Source of the DNA: Ceratodon purpureus | Lineage: Eukaryota > Streptophyta > Bryopsida > Pseudoditrichales > Ditrichaceae | DNA length: 64,000 bases | Direction: 5' to 3' | NCBI GenBank assembly: GCA_014871385.1 | Contig: CM026425.1 | Coordinates: forward strand, 6,177,243-6,241,242 | Part shown: positions 37,502 through 49,060 of the stretch, one piece after another | Layout of the letters: each line of letters starts with the position of its first letter | How positions within the stretch are numbered: position 1 is the stretch's first letter | Translations under genes and position numbers: made by a program | The notes under the pieces: generated by a model | What the model was told of the DNA's origin: nothing | Databases searched by the model: none | The model's input: only the letters and a program-made list of their open reading frames with translations

Positions 37502-38010
37502 TAGTAGTTAAATTTAGTTTCAATTCAGGATGTTCTTTTTATGAAGATGTGTGTAAGATACCTTATGAAATCTTAGAAAATGACTAAAATTCTCAAAAAC
37601 CACACCAAAATCCTCAAAATCAGCTTTGAGCCTTCAAAAACAGCACACTTCATATTCACTTGTTAGTGGTCACATGTTGCACTTTGTGCTACACTTTACT
37701 GTGCTTCCCCTTAGAATTATTTGTGAATTTACATGTTTTGTCACGGGTCTGCACCAAGAGATTCTCCTCATATTTCACCTTGTTCGTTGTTATGATTAGA
37801 GCAAATATTCAAAGGTGAAAAAACTTCATCAGCCTTTGACAACCTCACCTAGCCTATCTATAACCAAAGTGCTTTTCAAATGGATAGAAAACATAAACAT
37901 TAGAATCTTGAATGACAGAATGGATAAGCTCACAAAATACTCTATTCCAACATAAGAATCATATGTTGAAAGTAGTTACTCAATTACTTTATCCAACAAA
38001 CAAGATGAAT

Positions 38011-39679
38011 TTAACCCCTAAATGGCCAAAGTCCTTGTAAGGTAACTTACATTGATAGATGGATGAATGAAATCTTCTAATCACTTTGGACAGTGTGTAA
38101 GCAGAGGATGAAAGGAGTCAGACAACTCCCAGTTGAGGATGGATGGACCGGAGTCAGACAACTCCAGATTGAGAACATGTGCACTGGAGTTAGACAGCTC
38201 TATATTTAGTGCATTGGAGTCAGGCCACTCCAAGATTGAGAACATGTATACAAGAGTTAGACAACTCAAGATGAGGTACACTAGAATTAGACTACTGATA
38301 GTAGTGAATTATCTTTACTCTAAATATAGGAGTAAAGATAGTGGTGAATTATCTTTACTCTAGATATAGGAGTAAAGTTCTAAAAGAGTCTCTGAGTTAA
38401 AGAGATAGAAGGATCTAGAATGATCTATGGATTATCTTTACTCCAGATATAGGACTAAAGAAGATGGAAAGATCTAGAAGAGTCTCTGAGTTGAAGAGAT
38501 AGAAGAACCTAGAAGGATTTGTCGATTATCTTTATTCCAAATATAGGAGTAAAGGAGATAGAATGATCTATGAATAGGCTAGACTCTGGGACATAGCCTG
38601 AGATAGAGTGTAGTTCCTTTTGGGAAGGAACTAATATATAAAGGCTCGGGGGTGAGATGGTGAGACACTTCTTTGATGATCACTTCTCTATGGTTGGGTG
38701 GTGAGCCTTCAGTCAATATATTTTGATCTTTGTAGTTCTATTGTAGTTTATTGAGTTTTTATCTTTCCCTTGTCTTATTTGTCTTTTTCTTTGAGAGTTG
38801 GTGGCAAACCTGTTGGGAGGTTTGTTACAGTCCTAGAATGGATTTTTTGTAATTTCGGGCAAGTTCCTATGTTGTCAATTTTAGATGTGAGTTTCTGAAA
38901 TTCTTTAGACATTGGAAAAAATATTTATGGTGCCTAAAGCGGTTCTTCTTACTTCTCGGAAAACTCCAAAATTTTGATACACCCTTCAACTACCCTTTGG
39001 GATTTTTAATGCAAGTAACTAACATGATTGGTTTTGAGATTATTAAAAGAAAATTCTTATATTATGGAAGATTTTCATTTTATAAGGAGCCAAAGTTTTA
39101 TCACTTTTTTTTGTCAAGCATGAAAAAAAATAAAAAATCTTTAACACATGAAAGATAGAGATTTTGTTCTTTTTTCCTCTTTTTTTATTTTTTTTACTTT
39201 TAACTTCAAGAACAGACATAGAACTTTGTTTTGACCACATGAATTTTTATTCTAACAAAAAATGGTTTGTCAATTAAAAAGAATGAGTATTAACAAAAAT
39301 ATGAACTTATGTTCCTTATACAATGTTTTTACAGTGCTACTCCTTTTTCACAAGTAATTAACATCATGTACATAATTTTAGTACAAGACCTTCAATATGT
39401 ATAGTCCAAAAACATTACTCAAAGAGAAGTCAAATTCAGGTGATCTTGTTTTGAAAGGATAAAATAGAAAAATGTTTCTTACTTCAAAGTCTATAATCTT
39501 TTAATCCACGTGGTCAAATTTATTGAAATTTTTGTGTATGATCTTTTAGAAGTCTTAAGTGAGATCCTACCGTTAAAGATGAAAAAGCAATTTTATTTTG
39601 GTTTGTATACTCTTGCTTCTGAAATGATAGTTTTTGGAGTGGTTTTGGTGAGAAATGGTCACAACTGATTAGGGATTAA
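38011..39679. mobile_element. TTAA-flanked TIR element carrying a solo LTR
   Basis: Left end TTAA-CCCCTAAATGGCC. Its sequence resumes after the LTR with GTCCTAGAATGGATTTTTTG, matching the sub-terminal GTCCTAGAATGG of copies A and B. The right end is TTAGGGATTAA. Without the LTR the element is about 870 bases, the size of copy A. Ten bases separate it from copy A. Confidence 0.65.
38036..38829 (+). mobile_element. 794-bp solo LTR with GTCCT target duplication
   Basis: Begins TGTAAGG and ends GTTTGTTACA, flanked on both sides by GTCCT (38031-38035 and 38830-38834). A TATATAAA at 38635 is the likely promoter. The upstream part holds two tandem arrays: about five units around GGAGTCAGACAACTCC (38114-38290) and four units of TTTACTCCAGATATAGGAGTAAA type, each palindromic (about 38308-38555). 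No internal retrotransposon sequence remains, so this is the product of LTR-LTR recombination. Confidence 0.9.
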
Positions 39680-39689
39680 GACTAGTATC

Positions 39690-40541
39690 TTAACCCCTAA
39701 ACGGCCAAGGGTGTTTTTCATCAAAACTGCCTGAAAACAGCCCCTCTCCAAAGCAAGGTGGATTTTGCAAAGTTGGGGTCTTATTTAGTACATCTAACCG
39801 TAAGATCTTGTAGCTAACTTCTATGTCTACATGTCCACCAAATCTTACACACTCATTCCTTACCAATTGCATAATCGTAACGTTCAAAGTTGAAAAACAA
39901 GTTTTTTTTCCTTGCGCAAAAAGGGAACAACAGAGTTTTGAAGACCCAAAAAACCATTTTTTTGCATTATGGATTTTGGGGGTTTTGATGCACGTCAAAG
40001 AAAATTGAGTTAGCTTATTGTGTTAAAAAAAAATTATATTCAAAAAAGTTGTGGAAGGTTGCCAAAAAAATCATTTTCCGCTAGGGGGTATACTGAAATT
40101 CACAAACAAAGGTCGTTTTTTGACAATAAAAATAGCATATGAATAAATTTTGGATTGAAAATCCGAACAGAGGGAACATGCTCTACTACTTTCTCTATAC
40201 ATAGAAATTTTTATTTTTGAAAAATATGAAAATCTCAATTTTTGGTGGAATTTCAAAGTTTCGTCTTTAGGCAGTTTTGGGCAGTTTTGGGCAGTTTTGG
40301 GCAGAAATTGCTGCATTCATAGTGGCTGAGAGCCTGCCCGTGGAAGGGCCTTTTATGCTCAAAGAAGCATAACTTTTTCCCACTTCATCCAAAAAAAATC
40401 AAAAAATATATCCCCATAAACCTCTTGAAAATACCTTTCTCCATAAAAAATTTCAAAAATTTTCAAGTAAATTTGAATTTTCAGAAACCTGCCCAAATTT
40501 CAAAAACACCCATTCTAGGACAATGACCGTTTAGGGGTTAA
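39690..40541. mobile_element. TTAA-flanked TIR element, copy A (852 bp, intact ends)
   Basis: Opens TTAACCCCTAAACGG and closes with the exact complement CCGTTTAGGGGTTAA. Interior landmarks are GGCAGTTTTGGG repeated three times and GGATTGAAAATCC. No coding capacity. It serves as the reference for the family. Confidence 0.85.
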
Positions 40542-41555
40542 AAAATCTCCTCTTCTCATCATCACAAAGTATTGTTTGGAGAGGCCTCCTCTTGCAGGGA
40601 TAACAGTATAGAAAAATTGAGATATCATTGGGGTACTTTACACCATGCCCATTTCATGGACTTACAAAATCATTGCACTGATTCATATTTAAATCTGTTG
40701 AGCCCTGCCCTTGTAGGGCAGACATATTGCACCTCAATCAAAAACTAGTACTACTACATTTCTTCTACTAATTTATACCAATTCTCAATGCAGAATTATT
40801 ATTTGATACTACATTGTCGAGTTGCTACAGGCCCTTTATATCTGTTGGGATCTTGTTTTTAAAAAGTGGACCGTCCCAGTGCTGTCATACAATATTCCCA
40901 TATACTTTGCACAGTTAATGTTTTCATGGTGGAAAAAGAAGATTGTTCTTGAGAATCAATGCTTGGATTGTGAAGAACCTGAGGTATTAGCCTGGAAAAT
41001 TCACAGGTAATTCACTGTGCTTTGGGAGGTCACTCATAGTACATGTCCTTGGGAAGATACCAGTTCACAATGATCGTTACAACCTTGCATAGACTAGACT
41101 GTGTTGTGCAGTGTCTGTTGCCAGGACGTTACAATCCAAACTAACCTTGCACACATTCACAAAGTGAGCATAGCATATGTTGAGAAGCCTGATATACTCT
41201 CTAACAAGTCAACGTGATGGACGATTTGCATCTTTGAACTATGAAACAGACATGCTACAACCAGGAATTTTGACCGGTGGGATTTCCTTTATGGTCATGG
41301 GTTCTCCAAGAGTTATTTGGAAACTCCAAGCTTTCAAGATTCCAAAAGATTGAAATCAGATTCTCCAATTTCATATTGAAAAAAACATTAGAAATGACAT
41401 GTAACCACAACCTATCAAATGCTTGAGATTAGATATTCTACCCACATCATTGTAAGTAGTCCAAAACCATGTACCAACCACCTTTCTTTAATTGCTTAGG
41501 AATGGAGACATTGGATCATATTGTAATGACCAGACCTTTTTTTTTTCATTTTTAC

Positions 41556-41589
<34 letters not shown>

Positions 41590-41878
41590 AATGAAAGATA
41601 TGTTTAAGTAAAATAATATGTATTTTGGTAATTATCATATTTTTATTTTTTGAGAAATCAAGGGACTCCACCGTTTCAATTTGAGTCGTATAAAATGTGA
41701 TGTTTGAAGAATGGATCATTCAGCAGAAACAATCAAACAATGTTGATGTTTCCTTAGAGATGCAACTTCTGCCCACATACATACATAGAAAAAAAAAAAC
41801 GTTCCAAAGGAAACTTGATGATGATGTATGCAAACTCATTGAACCATCAAAATACTAGTTATCCAACTAACATGAATC
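40542..41878. other. non-coding spacer with a poly-A tract
   Basis: A run of more than 30 A lies at about 41556-41588, just after a T-rich run. A short frame at 40822-41010 vaguely recalls a membrane protein exon but cannot be supported. Confidence 0.35.
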
Positions 41879-42295
41879 ATGGAGCCTCCAAAAGATCCCG
41901 TTGAGGATTGTGGAATTACAGATGAATTGAATGTAGAGGCAATATGGGAAGATGTGAAACAAAAAGCGACAGCATTGGCTGATGATCTTGGATTGGCGGA
42001 ACTAGCAAGCATTTCAGATGAAACATCAAATGCTTCAGATGATGCAGGTGAGAATCCAAAAGCAGAGGAATTGAATTCTGCTTCCCATGATGCGGGCGAA
42101 AATCCAAACTTGAATTCTAATGAACCAGAAGGTGGACAGCCAAGTAGCAATGCCGGAAAAGAGGTAGTGGATAAAAAAAAATCTACGAAACCTAAAAAAG
42201 TTTTTAGACCTAACAGGCCTAAGGTGACACCCGAGGTGGAATCCGTTATGGAAAACATATTGAGATCTGTGTTTACACCAGAAAGCAAGACGTAG
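41879..42295 (+). CDS. hypothetical acidic protein or isolated exon
   Basis: An ATG-started frame of 138 residues in otherwise stop-rich DNA. It has Glu/Asp/Asn/Ser-rich composition, an internal imperfect duplication (NASDDAGENP and SASHDAGENP), then a basic segment KKKSTKPKKVFRPNRPK and a C-terminal VESVMENILRSVF. The end reads GCAAGACGTAGGTGG, so a splice donor at GTAGGT just inside the stop would make it the first exon of a longer gene. I do not recognise the family. It stands alone among transposon relics, so it may be a stray gene fragment. Confidence 0.35.
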   Translation: MEPPKDPVEDCGITDELNVEAIWEDVKQKATALADDLGLAELASISDETSNASDDAGENPKAEELNSASHDAGENPNLNSNEPEGGQPSSNAGKEVVDKKKSTKPKKVFRPNRPKVTPEVESVMENILRSVFTPESKT

Positions 42296-43620
42296 GTGGT
42301 TTGATTAAAAGGTCATTGAATTTTCTTAAGAAATTGATTTTAAAAGAAATTACTAAATGGTATGTATGCAACTATTATGTAGTTGTAAAACATTCAACCT
42401 CGAAATGTTTATGGGTGTTTGAGAGCTTCAATCACGTTCAAACAGTAAAATATGAGAAATGGTCACTTTGGATAATTCATGACATGTCGAATTTTGTATG
42501 GAAGTGTTGTTTTGAGTTTTGATACTTTTAAGAATATTTTGTCGAGTAAGGATTTGCATGAAAGACCAAAAACATGATCCTTATAACATGTTCATTACAC
42601 ATATTTTTCAAGAGAGTTAGAATACAATATTATCTGAATGCCGTATTTTAAAATAAAATGCAAGAAAAACGACAGTAAAATCTTTAACTCACCAATAAAA
42701 GGTAAGTTGAAATCGTTCTCAGAGGTTTTGCAGTCTTAGATTGCCAGTGGAGTGTTATAATACATAACGACATAGTACTTCAAAAAATTCATTTTGCATT
42801 CATTTAAGATTGATAATACGAATAAATTTTATTTACTTAAAAAAATGAAGTAGGTTTAGTTAGATGGAATAGAGATGCGGGTTATTTCTTGAATATGCAA
42901 GACAAAAATAAATGATTTGAAAGCTCACTATGATAGAAAATGAATTTAAGACAATTTAACACACATTAAACTTAATAGCAAGTATTCGTACCTGCTACAT
43001 ATATATGCAATAACACACTTGAAAATTCAATAAATATCTCGATTACTTCAAATCACATTTTGATTAAGTAATTTGAAAATTAGTGCAAACAAGGCTTATT
43101 TTTGCAACTCACATAACATTCAAAGCAATGACAGCAACAGAAAATGAACAAAGAGTGGCTCCCCTCAAAGGACACAGTTGAAACAGAACTTCGATAGTAA
43201 AAAACTCCTGTCCAAAATGTTCCATTCGGAACAAGAGCGACTTCACATGGTAAGGGGTCTACACTCGCATGAGAGGCGCCACTTTAGTGCCTGTTATAAC
43301 ACTGTTAATCGATGCGGGAAGACTAAGAGGGGTGACAGAACCATCTGAGATCTTAGAATATTCTGGATAATGTACATACCCCTTACTTCTTACTAAGTAT
43401 CGCTCATCAAGCGTCGAGCATCTCTCATCCTCAGACCACCGTATACCTGTTTAAACTTTAACCTATTACAATGTAAGTTCGACTTTTGTTGCAATTAATA
43501 GATTACGTAGTTTTTTGACATACACTTCCCCGGCACATTTTGCAAGGACGGTTCCAACAGAACATCTTTTCCTTCGCTGGATTTCTGGACAATTGAACGT
43601 GTATCTGACAAAAACTAATA
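42296..43620. other. AT-rich spacer, no gene seen
   Basis: The part next to 43620 is probably 3' untranslated sequence of the ethylene receptor. Confidence 0.4.
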
Positions 43621-46600
43621 TTATAATCTTTGGTTAAGATCAAAAGTAGAGCCTCGTTCTAGAAGCTCGGTGAGAACTGACCGCATCTTTTCTAAGGAAA
43701 TAGGCTTCGTGACAACCCTGTCCATGCCGACGCGAAGACACTTCTCGTGGGTATTACGATCAGTGTTGGCTGTGAGGGCGACAAGAAGTGGCCGTTCGCG
43801 ACGAGGAAATCTTTTCTGAATTTGAGTAGCAACTTCGTATCCATCCATCTCCGGCATACACACATCAAGTAAAAGCACGTGAAATGCTTGACTTCGCTGC
43901 GAAATTATATGCAGGCACTCCCGACCGGAAGCTGCCAAGGTCACTTCACATCCTAATCGGTTTAGCAGACCTCGCGTTACCATCCTGTTCACACTGCTCA
44001 GCATTCAAGATCACAGCTCGTCAGGTTTACATATCTTACGACACAAACATGCAGCTATGTACCTCCAACAGAAAACAAGCACTAAAAACCCTTCAGCTAA
44101 AGGTATCTAACATGGACTTACCCGTTGTCATCTGTGACCAAAACTCTGACACCTGAAAAGTCGGTCCGAGACCCACTACCACTTGGTTGAGAAGTGGGTG
44201 CAATCTGTATGGAGAGATGGTTAACCTCAGGAACATTTAACTTTACTACAAAAGTAACAATCGACCCCCTTCCAACTCCTTCGCTTTCAATCCATATATG
44301 TCCATCCATAAGATTAACAAATCTGCTCCACAACAACCGACTTGTAAGATATTTGAGTACTTTAGTACAGTTCCAGGTTGCGAGAGGCAAACGATCTTTT
44401 GAGACAAAGGATCACGACCATACTGAGGCCACAAAAAATTCAGGCAACCCACAAGTAAAGCATAATCATGGGCAAAACAATACAGTAAAGCAAGCAACAT
44501 TTTTTGCTACCAAAAGCACATTCTGAACACAATATGCAACAGTGATCAGAATACCATGGCTCAACAAATTTAATTTCAATACTTGAGAATCCTTCGTTGT
44601 TTCTTGTATCATATGATGTTTGCTTCACCGTACAGAAGTATGACTGATCAGAGCTGAAAAGAAATAGAAACCTCTCAAAATATGATATTAAGGTAATACC
44701 TTTTGCAAATGGCTAATCCAAGCCCTGTCCCTCCATAATTTCTAGTTGTAGTAGAATCGGCTTGTACAAACTTGTTGAATAACATAGGAATATCTTGCGG
44801 ATTGAGCCCTAAACCTGTATCCCGTACCTTGAATACCCATTCATGTCAAAGAAATATTATAATCAAGAACTCGTTCTGTAACTCATATGCAAACAATATA
44901 GATATTCAAGAGCAGAAATAGAAATTAATCACAAATCTCAGGAGTCAAGAACTACCTGGACTCTGATATAAAAATGTTGGTCTGCAGGGATAGGACAAAA
45001 TTCTGGATAGCGAGGGTCACGCGGATACTCGGGCCTTTCTAAACCTACGATAACGTTCACACAGCCTTCCTTAGTGAACTTCACGGCGTTTCCAACAACA
45101 TTAAGAGCGGTCTGTAATAGCCGTTTATCATCTCCAACAGCAACATCAGGAATATCAGACCCCATGGTCAGGTTCACTTGAAGCCTTTTTACGGATGCTA
45201 TTGGCTTCACAAGGTTTAAAACCTGTCAGATAACAAACAAGTCCCAGGACAATTTGGTCAGATCATGTGTCACCAGGGACATAACGAAAACTAAAGAAGC
45301 ACATAGCTGTTTAGAAATCGAGAAGGTGGACTTTTCATCGACATAATCTGGGCTCCACATACACACAATTGTCCCTCGTCTTACTACTGTACAGACACTT
45401 AAAGTAGTCCTGAAAACTCTTCAGAATCATGTCTAAGCAACTCACTGCCAACAACAACAAGCATGATACGGCATTGCTAAGAATGCTTGCAAAAATGAGT
45501 AAAAGGCTGAAATAAATACCCATGTAAAAGCAATCATCGAGGATGTCAAACCGTTAAATGCTAAGATATCATTAAGACACCAGTAGTTTGAGAATCTACC
45601 TCTCTGAAGACACTAGGAAGGTTGAATGTCTGAATATCAAGCTCCAAACTCCCGTCCTCCAGCCGAGAAAGGTCAAGCACATCATTTATCAATGTGGCCA
45701 AAAGATTGCTGCTTTTCAAAACAGTATCCACCATGGAGCGCTGCTCAGGAGTCAATTCTGTTTCTTGTAAAAGAGAAGAAAGAGCAATAATAGCATGCAT
45801 AGGTGTGCGCATCTCATGGTTCATCACAGCAAGGAAGTCATTGCGGGCTCGAATAGCAGTCTCTGCTTGCTGTCGAGCATGTTCCAACGCTACATTTTGA
45901 TCCATCAAAAGATCTCGAGCCTGCATCGATTCCTCCAGAATTGTTGCGTGTGATAGAGCCACAGCAACCTGCAGAGAAAAAACGATCACATTTCTTAGAA
46001 CATTTTCGTCAAAAGCAACTACTGCAACAGAATATTTTGATAATTAAATGATACTGAAGCGGCAAGAATGCCTTGAAAGGTAAAGAGAAAGCTTTACTCC
46101 TTACCTGGTCAGCCACAACTTCCACTAGCTCAAGTTCATGAACGTGCCACCTCCGTGCACTGTCTAAAGGAAGCATCAGCACCAATAATGCATAACGTGC
46201 CCCAGCATCAGGCCAGTCACCGAAGTGAAAATTTGAAAGATGCAGAAGCGGAACTCGGACTGCCACAACCTCCCCAGTCATGTACTTCCCTCCACGGATT
46301 CGAGTAACACAAACTGGGCTATTTGGAGAAATCACCACTGCACGGGTACTACTAAATACTTGCTTGATAGTTGGATGGTGTAATGGTACTATAACATTGA
46401 GGGGATCGGCTCGTAGAGCATTTTTGAGTTCTAAACTTTGACCATCTGGTGTTGGCATCCATAAAGTACAGTCCTCAAGCGAAAGAGTCTTGCCCAGCTC
46501 AATAAGGGTAGTGTTCAATATTGTATCTCGATCCAGTGTGCTTCGAATTTCATGAGTTAGCATCCGAACATGCCGACCGGTTTCTTCTTGAGTACGTATC

Positions 46601-47007
46601 AATCCCATCTCACGGTCTAGTTCAGCAGCCTTTTTCTTTAAAAACAGTTCTCGAGTTTTTACACTAAGGAGGTCTGGAATAATGTGCACAAGCATAAGTG
46701 CCGTGGCACACGAAACAACGGCAGTAAGAACCTTCGCAACTGTAAGGACGACTGCCACTGTTCGAGAATGACTACTAAAAGTCCACAATGATATGAGATG
46801 CGTTGCTCCACAAAGCACAATGAAGGCCCCAAACTGAACAAGGACCCATCGATATGGGAAGATGGATGACTTTTTCACGAAGTAAATAAGCTCCAAGGGG
46901 ATAGAGAAATACGCCAACGCGATGAAAAAATCCGATACATACTGGTACCGCATGAGGAGGTCGTCCGGTGGCCATTGTGGCTCTACGCAATTGCACGAAT
47001 CCATCAT
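43621..47007 (-). CDS. ETR1: ethylene receptor, ETR1 type (subfamily 1, with receiver)
   Basis: Six coding exons: 47007-46105, 45968-45600, 45222-44956, 44827-44700, 44322-44122, 43993-43621. GT-AG ends, phases close, 746 residues (Arabidopsis ETR1 has 738). Three N-terminal membrane helices in the ER-membrane sensor contain the cysteines of CNC; counted from the second ATG (47004) they are Cys4 and Cys6, as in ETR1, where they link the dimer. The copper-binding Cys and His are present in VLCGATHLI. Then a GAF region, a histidine kinase with the phospho-His in [10 protein letters not shown] (His352), N box VVGNAVKF, G boxes DTGLGL and GGTGLGL, and a receiver with DD at 620-621, the acceptor Asp666 in [12 protein letters not shown] and Lys719. 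All catalytic residues are present, so kinase and relay activity are possible. A good splice acceptor (TTTTCAG) 32 bases before the ATG suggests a leader intron. Confidence 0.96.
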
Positions 47008-47039
47008 TGCTAATTCTTCAGACTACTCCACTACCCTTC

Positions 47040-49060
47040 CTGAAAATTGTGCACAAAACAACATAGATGCTCAGCCAATTACAGGAGTTCTGGACAGATG
47101 AATTTAAGGCAAATGTTGGTAGAATGCAAGCATTATTCCAGGCAAAATTCAATAGTAAGTTACCACATCCAGTCGCCTCTGCCTTACCATATGTACAAGA
47201 AATAGTTGTTGATCGATTCAGCGTCAGAGGGGCCGGCGGCAACTTCGTATCCTGCACAGCAACGACCAACTATACGATCAGAACCAGATTGAATACCTCA
47301 TAAAACTCAATCAAAACTTATAAATCATGAAATTGAAAAATTACAAATGTGTACCCTGAAGTACTAGAACTCTCCAAGTCCAGCACAAAAGTCCAAATCA
47401 CTATGCACATTTCATGAAGATGGCGAACGCATACGTGTGCTGAATTAAACAGTAAAAAAGAATGCCTCAAGATCATTGCAATCATGAACTAACCTAAAAC
47501 CACAAGAAGCAACCTAACCCGCAGCTTACTTCAACTCCTCCACGCTCATACCTAGGAGATGGATGGATCACTAAAAGATCAGTGTACTACACGAGACGGA
47601 AGTTTATAGCAGATAAGGAATGGCGCTCCAAGAAAGTAGAAGATATAGAAGGAAAAGGAGCACTCTGAGCGAAATTCCGAGTAAACCTCAAGGCGAAAGG
47701 ACGACAAAAACTAGACTGAGGTTGTCAAACCAGTTCCATGATATATGTAACATGCTTGAAGACTCGAAGTAGTAGCGCTTCAATCCTTGGTCTATACAAG
47801 AGGAAATATAACCATCGCTCAGTTGTAAACAGAATAGAAAAATTCGCATCCCTTCCTTAGCTGATAGCGTTACATCTAATTTACATTGCAACAGAAATCT
47901 TCCTGTTCTCACAACCGAAAAAATCCTCTTGCACCCAGAGCTACATCTGCCCGAAGGTATAACAACCTGCAAAATTGCACCGCAAAAGCATCCTGATCCA
48001 CAGACAGACATCTTCAAACAGAAGGCCAGACATCAAGCCAGAGATCACGGAACACGCTTCCGCACTTCACTAAAATTCCTTCATAAGACTCTTAGCCTAA
48101 GGCATTCTACACTGACGAAAAGAATCTTAGATTGCCTTAACCATTAAAATTAAACCAAAAATAAATAAAATAGTTAAACAAACCTCAGTTACTTCCTACC
48201 AAAAATCAGCGAAAAGGACCATTACTACAACCTCAAGCGTGCTCCAAAAGCCTACACTCAACGCTGCATCACTTCTTCCAAATCACTACACACGAAGTAC
48301 GAACTCGTTCAAATCCTCCTCACTCTGGTCCAAGATCCTCAGGTCACGCCAACCTCACAACAAAAACTCCAAAACAACACAACACGTAGCCAACCATACG
48401 ACCTCCAAATGAGCGCCATCATTCACCACCGCATTCACAAGAAACCACGCATTCCGTGTCTCACACACGAGATCAAGACTCCACCAAACTCCACTGCAAT
48501 CCACATCCACTAATCACACAGACGTCCACAGTACAGCTGCCATTCAACCACCAAAATTACTCACCACACGCACAAGTCGCTCCCGCAATCCAACAACAAC
48601 AACAAGAACGCGCGCTCCATCACAGCCCCGCCATCACAGATCCAGAGCTCCCCCGTCGCTAACTCCTCACCCGAACCGCACCCGCGACATATCCGTCCGC
48701 CCCCGAGCGACCTCAACCAAATCCATGGCCGCGGCTGCACCTGCAATCCGCATCCACCATTGCTCCTACCTCACCGCAACCTCCACCTCGTCGCGGAAAC
48801 CCTAGCTGGCTGCTCCAACCTCACCTCAATTCACGTCCCGGTGGTTTGAACTCCGCCCCACGCCACGATGTGCGTCGACGACGAATGCTTCCGAGTGGGG
48901 TTGGCACAATGAAGGACTCGAACTCAGTCCAACGATGGCATGCAGCTCCAACAGCAAAAGCCGCGGACACGGGAGTGTGTCAGAAGGCGCTCCTCCTGGG
49001 AACTCCCCGCTCCCAAATCCCACACCATCACCCAATATCTACATCACCATCCTAAATCTA
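47040..49060 (-). promoter_or_regulatory. leader intron and promoter region of the ethylene receptor
   Basis: No coding frame is convincing on either strand. DNA at 48480-48840 is GC-rich and contains a telo-box (AAACCCTAG at 48797), a likely site of the leader exon and start of transcription on the minus strand. Confidence 0.4.

Noticed and set aside
38114-38555. Regular short repeats considered as a CRISPR-like array
   Set aside because: Units diverge, have no unique spacers, and lie inside a defined LTR of a eukaryotic genome.
40822-41010. Short frame with TVPVLSYNIPIY, reminiscent of a cornichon exon
   Set aside because: The match is a few residues, the spacing is off, and the following residues do not continue the family.
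41556-41588. Poly-A run before the 138-codon frame, considered as a mark of retroposition
   Set aside because: It lies on the wrong side of the frame to be its poly-A tail, and no target duplication was found.
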